Assembly (NCBI RefSeq): GCF_029784165.1
Contig: NC_073696.1
Coordinates: 237,754,892 to 237,818,891 of the forward strand
DNA length: 64,000 nucleotides
DNA from: Wyeomyia smithii
Taxonomy: Eukaryota > Arthropoda > Insecta > Diptera > Culicidae
Reading direction: 5' to 3'
The position numbers and the translations under genes are program-made. Under the pieces are notes generated by a model. It worked only from the letters and a program-made list of their open reading frames with translations, was not told where the DNA came from and did not search any database. Each line of letters starts with the position of its first letter. Positions within the stretch are counted from its first letter, which is position 1. Shown piece by piece: positions 58,161 through 64,000 of the stretch.

Positions 58161-58648
58161 ATTTCACTACTAGTTCGTGGGTTAGGTACTAGTGTTTCAA
58201 TAAAGCTATGAAGCTGTGCTGTTAGCGTCTTACATTTGCTAAGGTAACGGAAAATAAACCTTTCACAAAATATCTCCTGAATACATTTCAAAATACATGA
58301 AAATTGAGACCTTTTTACATTTTCCTCCATTATTCTACCATTATCAAAGCTACCCGCAAGCAGAAAACAGAAGAAAAAAATCACAAGAAGGTTGTATGCA
58401 AAGCCACGACCGCAAGGTTGAAGTAGAATACTTTTACAAGAAAGATAACCTGGCTGCTTGCGTGTCAGTCATTTTTCCTAGTAAATAAACGTTGACCGTT
58501 CATTGGCAGTATTGTAATTTCTTTTTGTCTGATATTTTGAATGCAGTTCATTGGATATTTTTAAATTTTGTGCAAATGAGAAGTTGAAGTGCTGCCGAAT
58601 TGTAATATGCACATTTAATACGACATCATTAAACGGGAACGGAACAAA

Positions 58649-58813
58649 GGCTACGGCTATGCAGAACGCGAATGGCGGCGCGATGCGATTCGCCTTACCG
58701 TGGTGAAATGTACAGCTCTTTTTAAGGCGAAGTAGAGCTATACATTTCGTCTTGTAGATTTCGTCTTGCCGAATCGCATCGCGCCGTTATTTGCGTTCTG
58801 CATGACCGTAGCC
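58649..58813. repeat. Nested hairpin element in copy 3
   Basis: GGCTACGGCTATGCAGAACG (left) and CGTTCTGCATGACCGTAGCC (right) are arms of about 46 bp, flanked by AAA. The inner pair is GAAATGTACAGCTCT and AGAGCTATACATTTC. Confidence 0.85.
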
Positions 58814-59880
58814 AAACACTAAGCGACGCAAACACGTAATAATAGTCAGAGTATGCATGTAGATGATGATAATTAACTTTGGATTATAGCGCAAAACGAG
58901 AAAATATTAACTTTTCAAATAATCATTTGTGTTTTTCAAATTTCAGTTGTTCAATTTAATATCCGTTGAAATGTTTGTTTATTATCTGATGAAGCTTTTA
59001 TATAGGCCAAATGATGCATTCCCAATTTACTAGGTCCATAACTCTGCCGACCGTGCTTGGGAAAGCGCGGTATAGCGACCAATCAGAGGTCGAATTTTGT
59101 GCTTTGACAAGGCTTAAGAGTTTTCAATAGTACAAAAATTCGAATGATAAAATTGCAATTTCATGCATTTGGTAGGAATCTTAAAAGATTTTCTAATCGA
59201 TTGCTGCAAAACGAAGGAAATCCATCGAAAACTAACCGATTTATTATCATTTGAAATTTTTCTCACTTTTTCAGTTTGAGATTTTCATTTCACATCCCTA
59301 TGTAGCCGAACTTCCTGAGAGAAGTATTCTAATTCAAAATTAAATCTTCATTAATTCATTTGTTGTCCTTATAAGGACAATTGTTCAATTTATCATAGGA
59401 TGTAGTGTTTATCTTACATCTCTGTGTTTATCACCTTGACAGTGAGGACTAAGGCGCACGGTCAACACAATGAGAAAGGTGTTATCACATTGAAAACTAG
59501 ACACGGCTTTACTGGAGGGAGTGTTGGCAAATGCATCTACCGCTAATACCACCGTTATCATACGAAAGCGCGTCGTTTCATGTGGGGAATATTAACAACG
59601 AAAAATGACGCGCGTCTAAGCATAACCCGAACTGTTTCGCCGTGCTGCTCCCATTTACCTTTACATCGGCCTCAGGGAAGTACCGGCTGCATCTGCATCT
59701 ACCGCTGAGGCTGTCACTATACTGCTATTGGTACCAAAAGCTAATAACTCTTCAAATAAGTGTGTTATTTGTTCTCAAAAGAACAATTGTTCAATTCAAA
59801 ATCGGATTTACGCAATCGCATCTCTGTAATATTACCGACAATAATATTCTTCTGAACAAACTGATACAACTTTTCCATTA

Positions 59881-60026
59881 GGCCTCTGCCATAATAGACG
59901 CGAAAAGCGACGCGAACCGATTCGCTCGGCTGTAGGTTAATGTACAGTCATCAGTAGAGCTGTACATGAACCTACGGCCGAGCGAATCGGTTCGCGCCGC
60001 TTTTCGCGTCTACTTTGGCAGAGGCC
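59881..60026. repeat. PIF/Harbinger-like MITE, complete
   Basis: A 146-bp near-perfect hairpin: GGCCTCTGCCATAATAGACG at the left and TCTACTTTGGCAGAGGCC at the right, with arms of about 66 bp around CAGTCATCAGTAGAG. TTA flanks both sides. GGCC-type ends with a TTA target duplication fit the PIF/Harbinger superfamily. Confidence 0.8.
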
Positions 60027-61402
60027 TTAGAGGAAGTTGCTGGCTGATGTATTCACTTCTTGCAAGCCTGCTGCTGATGCTTCCCGCTACCACACTGAAA
60101 CAGCATTTTAGTGAAGAGAGTGTCGTTGCATCAGCTGACCCTGCTACTATCGATGCTGATATACCCGCTGCAACAGCTACGCTATGCATAGCCATGCCAC
60201 AGTTGTGGCCGCTATACGCTGGCCCAACTGCTGAGCAACTGCAACGCTATCCGTAGCCATGCCACAGTTGTGGCCGCCATTGGTATTCGCTGTACCTGCA
60301 TCTGCTGGCCCTGCTGCTATCGATGGTGAGATCCGCTGAAACTGCTACGCTTATTCGCAGCCATGCCACAGTTGTGGCCGCTATCCGCTATCGATGGTAC
60401 CCACTGCTGCTAAGGGAGGACTGCTGTCGTCGCTGTTCAGAACTACTATGAGCGGCTTCGACTGAAACAGGCTCTTATATAGGGATGAAAATAGGAATGA
60501 ATTATTTTACGTACGTGGTGGAATGATATAACTTGAAAAATATGTGTGACTTCATTCTGGTTCAGAGCGATCATTTGATAAGCTCCACCTCTTTTTTCAG
60601 TTTTTAAAGTTTTTCCTCAGTTTCGTAGCACGGATGCACAAAAATGATTTCTTGTCGAGCCGGACCGATAGTACTCTCATTGAAGCAACAAAATAACATG
60701 TTTTGTGTCGTGTTGCGCAGCTTGGTTGAAGAAAATGTTCCCGTCCCCGTGTCGCATGTAAGCAGATTATTGCGTTCAGTAGACAGTAGATAGTGTATCC
60801 AGCGAATAAACACCGATGGTGCTCTCACACACGCAACGGTTTTAACCCGTATCTTATTGCGGTTTGTAACATCAAGCGGTTTCGTTTGCTCGCTGTTGCG
60901 TGTTGCATCATGTTGCAACTTGGCAGCTGGGAGACGACAAAATTCTGTTAATGCTGATTGATTGAATCGACTTCACATTAGCTCTGCATAGTCGAACTAA
61001 CTGCTTTTGTGAATGCGTTCTAACAGGGCAATTTATTATTCATTGTCGGTTATGCTGATCGCAGCCTTTGCGCTGCCCCTACAGTGGGGAGTTTACTAAA
61101 TAAAGTAAAAATTAGACAACTACAACAGAATTTGATTACATCCCGCACAGAATGTCTGCTTGTGTTGATGCCAGAAAATTATTAACCTTCAATTATTTTT
61201 TTATTTGCCTTGAAAAAAGCATGTTGCGGTTCAAAATCGGTTGCTAGTTACAACCTTTGAGCTGCCCTAACATTGGGGGAATTAAGATACACGGACAACA
61301 TGCACTGTGGAAGCTATTTCACATTCAGTAAAGAAGACGGGTGCGACAAATTTAAATTGCTAGGATGCAACACAGAATACTTGCTTGCGTTGACAAAAAT
61401 TA

Positions 61403-61483
61403 TTAACTTTCAATGACTTGTTTATTTGCCTTCAAAAAGGCATTTTGATTTCCAAAATTGGATGTCCTGATGACAATCTTCAT
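61403..61483 (-). other. 26-codon open frame, copy 3 version
   Basis: This is the same short frame as at 21223-21303, with one conservative change and a TAA in place of TAG. In this copy it is in frame with upstream sequence opened by the 96-bp duplication, giving 87 codons in total. Confidence 0.2.
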
Positions 61484-61520
61484 GCTGCCCCAACACGGGG
61501 GGAATAATGGCTGTCTGGCG

Positions 61521-61712
61521 ACACACGCTGAGAAAAACCGCGCTGCTCCTGAGACGTGGTGACCAACCACAGGGCTATTGCTGCTGCAAAGGAAGGACGA
61601 CTGCTGTTGTCGCTGTACACACGCTGAGAAAAACCGCGCTGCTCCTGAAACGTGGTGACCAACCACAGAGCTAGTGCTGCTGCTAAGGAAGGACGACTGC
61701 TGTTGTCGCTGT
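61521..61712 (+). repeat. 96-bp tandem duplication
   Basis: ACACACGCTGAGAAAAACCG starts both units (61521 and 61617). The units differ at only a few positions. Copy 1 has a single unit, so the duplication is private to copy 3. Confidence 0.9.
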
Positions 61713-61750
61713 CTAGAACTATTATGAGCGGCTCCGGCTGAAACAGGCTC

Positions 61751-61835
61751 TTATATAGGCCAAATAGCATGTTTTCAATTGCAAGGTATATGATCCTGTC
61801 GACCGTGCTTGGGAAGCAAGCATATAACGACCAAT
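61751..61835 (-). promoter_or_regulatory. TATA plus inverted-CCAAT module, copy 3
   Basis: Minus-strand CTATATAAGAGCC (61751-61758) with ATTGGTC at 61831-61837, the same arrangement as in copies 1 and 2. Confidence 0.3.
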
Positions 61836-62109
61836 CAGAGGTCGAATTTTTCGTTTTGACAAGGCTTGATTATTTCCAATAGTACAATAGTGTGAATAAT
61901 AAAATTACAATTATCTTATTTTGGGGAGAATCTTAGAAGATTTTCCAAACTATTGCTGCAAGAACGAAGGAAATCCATCGAATACTAACCGATTTATTAG
62001 CATTTGAAATTGGACATATTTTTCACTTTTTTCGGTTTTAGATTTTCATTTCACATCCCTATGTAGCCGAACTTCCTGAGAGAAGTATTCTACTTCAAAA
62101 AAATCGATG

Positions 62110-63490
62110 ACGTAATTGAAACAACACCGATGGATTTAGTTATCGTGCATTCTAGTGCATCCAGTGCTTGTTTGTCTTCCCAAAAAATATTTTCAGCTCA
62201 ACCAAATCCGATTTTTGTTAAAAAAATACAACTTAGCCAATCACCAACCGAATTCCATAAAACTGCTTCAGAAGTCAGAGATGTGCGGTCCTTCCGAGGG
62301 CCAAACATCGACTAGGATCACTACCTCGTGGTAGGCAAGATTCGCGCCCGGTTGTCCAACGTATTTAAATCGAGATCGGCGAGGAAGATACGTTTAGACA
62401 TCCAGAGATTATCAGCGGAAGGAGTTGTTGCAGAGTATACTCGGAAAGTTGATAGACGGCTCGGTGAACCAGCTGGAGTGGACCTGAACGAGCAGTGGAA
62501 GCACATCCATGGTCAGCGGTCAGCAAAAAAAGTGCAAGAAGTGATAGGCATGACAACGGGAACCACGCGTAGTGAGTGGTTCGATGCTGAGTATCTAGAG
62601 GTAACGGAAGAGGAGAACCGAGCCTACGCCAACACGTTAGTAGCAGCTAATCGTGTGACGTGTCAGATGCGGGAGAAATACCTGGAGGCAAAAGCTGCCG
62701 AAAAGAGGCTTTACTGCCGCAAGAAACGTGAGCACTACAATCGCGTACTCGCGGAGGCGGAGAACTGCTTCACCAGACACGACACGAAGAGCTTCTTTAG
62801 AACGATCAACGGAATCCGGAACCGGACCGTATCAGTACCTGCCATGTGTAATGACAGGGAGCGGAACCTGATTACCGATAAATCGCAGGTGGCCAGACGT
62901 TGGAAGCAACATTTTGAAGTGGTGTTGAACGGCGAGGAAGGTAGGAGGGTCGTCGAGGGGAACAGCTAACAAACCACAAAGCCGCTGGGAAGGACGGCTT
63001 ACCGGCTGAACTTTTTAAACACGGAAGTTGTGTAGTGCAATTCACCAGAATATTCAAAGAGTATGATCTGAGGAACAACTACCTGCGAATTGGTTGGAAG
63101 GACTCATATGCCCTATCTACAAGAAGGGACATAGACTCGTCTGTAGTAATTATCGAGGCAAAACCCTCCTCAATTCCGCTTACAAAATTTTCTCCTTTAT
63201 CCTGTTCCAGCGACTGAGGCCGTTACCGACTTTGAGACGGCGTACGATACAGTGAAACGCAACGAGCTGTGGCAAATAAGGCTAGAACATGGTTTTCCAA
63301 CATAACTAATTAAACTGTTATGTGCGACGCTTGATGGTTTCACATCATGCGTCAGGACAGCGGGCGCATTTTCGGACGCGTTTGTGACGTTAGATGGTCT
63401 GAAGCAAGGTGACGGACTCTCTAACTTGCTGTTGAATATAGCTTTAGAAGCTACAATACGAAGGATTGGTGTGCAGAGGAGCGGCACCAT
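62110..63490 (+). mobile_element. Non-LTR retrotransposon, truncated at both ends
   Basis: It covers the end of an endonuclease domain, the linker and part of the reverse transcriptase on the plus strand. It begins near the right end of repeat copy 3, though the first ~150 bp are not clearly part of it, and is cut at about 63490 by a minus-strand element. The clade is uncertain. The GLKQGD...LSNLLLNIALE motif group is common in mosquito genomes. Confidence 0.8.
62266..63480 (+). pseudogene. Non-LTR ORF2: endonuclease end, linker, partial reverse transcriptase
   Basis: EVRDVRSFRGPNID followed by a TAG and DHYLVVGKIRARLS marks the end of the endonuclease; the TAG replaces the Ser of the SDH motif. 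The open frame then runs to a stop at 62967 through a Lys/Arg-rich linker with FFRTINGIRNR and WKQHFEVVLNGEE. After frameshifts come KAAGKDGLPAELFKHGS (about 62977-63030), DFETAYDTVKRNELW (about 63230) and VTLDGLKQGDGLSNLLLNIA (about 63388-63450). The FADD active site is missing because of the insertion at 63490. Confidence 0.85.
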
Positions 63491-64000
63491 CATTTGTATT
63501 TGTATTTCTATTTGTATTTGTCTGTATTTCATCTGACATGATAAATAAATAAAATTTTTCCACTGAAGTCGAAGTGATCCTCCACAAGCATGAAAGTCCG
63601 GATCATCGAGGGTATCGCCGCATCATATGCATAGGCAGTACGGTGGAATCTTTCCTGCAGCAGTGACCGGTTCCGGAGAGGACGTTGAGCCACACGAAAA
63701 TCCAGCATGGAAAGTAGTCGAGGGGAGTCAACTTCTCCACTGAGCAACTTCGCGCCGAACAACGCCTGTTGAATTTTACGCCTTCTTTCAAGTGTGTCCA
63801 TGTTCAAAAGCTTGCATCTGTTTTCGTATTCAGGAAGAACTAGAGGATTTCGCCAAGGAATGTGACGTAAAGCCAGTCGGATGAATCTTCGCTGAACTCC
63901 TTCAATTCTATCGATCCAGCACGAATCAACAGCATTCCAGACAATACAAGCGGTCTCCAGAATTGGTCTCACCAACGCACAATACAAGGATTTCAAACAG
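63491..64000 (-). mobile_element. 3' end of a second non-LTR element (runs off the window)
   Basis: The minus-strand frame 63996-63529 (155 residues, open to the window edge) contains LYCALVRPILETACIVWNAV, WIDRIEGVQRRFIRLALRHI and DTLERRRKIQQALFGAKLLS. This is the post-reverse-transcriptase region of a Jockey/CR1-like ORF2. Its 3' end is a short untranslated region followed by a TACAAA-type simple repeat (63492-63520 on the plus strand, TTTGTATTTGTATTT), as in elements with microsatellite-like tails. It interrupts the plus-strand element. Confidence 0.85.

Larger units (their letters stand above)
58374..62099. repeat. Unclassified repeat family, copy 3 (3.7 kb, most complete)
   Basis: Collinear with copy 1 (18353-21824) with the same ends and the same two nested hairpin elements at the same positions. 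Differences include about 100 bp of extra sequence at 59350-59470, a complete Harbinger-like hairpin with its right flank (59881-60100), a 96-bp tandem duplication at 61521-61712 and loss of one TATA-like site near 60975. No transposase or reverse transcriptase is visible. Confidence 0.82.

Overview
The window is eukaryotic and repeat-dominated. The mix of Ty1/copia, Ty3/gypsy, R1-clade and Jockey-clade retrotransposons, a Helitron, tRNA-derived SINEs and many short TA-flanked inverted-repeat elements points to a dipteran, most likely a culicine mosquito. That assignment is inference; the species cannot be read from the sequence. I find no intact host protein-coding gene, no tRNA or rRNA gene, no CRISPR array and no bacterial-style operon. 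Almost every long open frame is a decayed transposon gene.

Layout: 1-1849 single-copy-looking DNA with one small inverted repeat. 1850-8953 a minus-strand copia element whose reverse transcriptase is split by a 2.8-kb Helitron-like insertion (2984-5756). 9695-10140 a Tc1/mariner transposase relic. 10258-11347 a TA-flanked element carrying ten copies of a 16-bp motif. 11348-13080 degenerate noncoding repeats. 13326-14134 unrecognised coding-like sequence. 14848-18214 an inverted-repeat DNA element into which a 5'-truncated R1-clade element has inserted (15441-17804, 16-bp target duplication). 18269-21854 a small inverted-repeat element split by a 3.5-kb repeat, which recurs at 39482-41320 (short) and 58374-62099 (long). 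23832-24656 a second element with reiterated terminal motifs. 28700-32110 a Jockey-clade element with an internal deletion. 36742-42716 minus-strand remnants of one non-LTR family, interrupted by small elements. 46364-52240 a minus-strand gypsy element with both LTRs. 55008-55290 and 62110-64000 further non-LTR fragments.

Three stretches (about 22780-23650, 32580-33560 and 34240-34990) look unlike the surrounding repeats and are the best candidates for host regulatory or intronic DNA.

Nothing here acts as a coordinated gene system. The interest lies in the insertion history: several junctions are precise enough to order events. The most unusual observations are a 115-bp exact copy of copia gag sequence inside the Helitron that interrupts the same copia element, and two unrelated DNA elements whose terminal motif is reiterated internally in both orientations.
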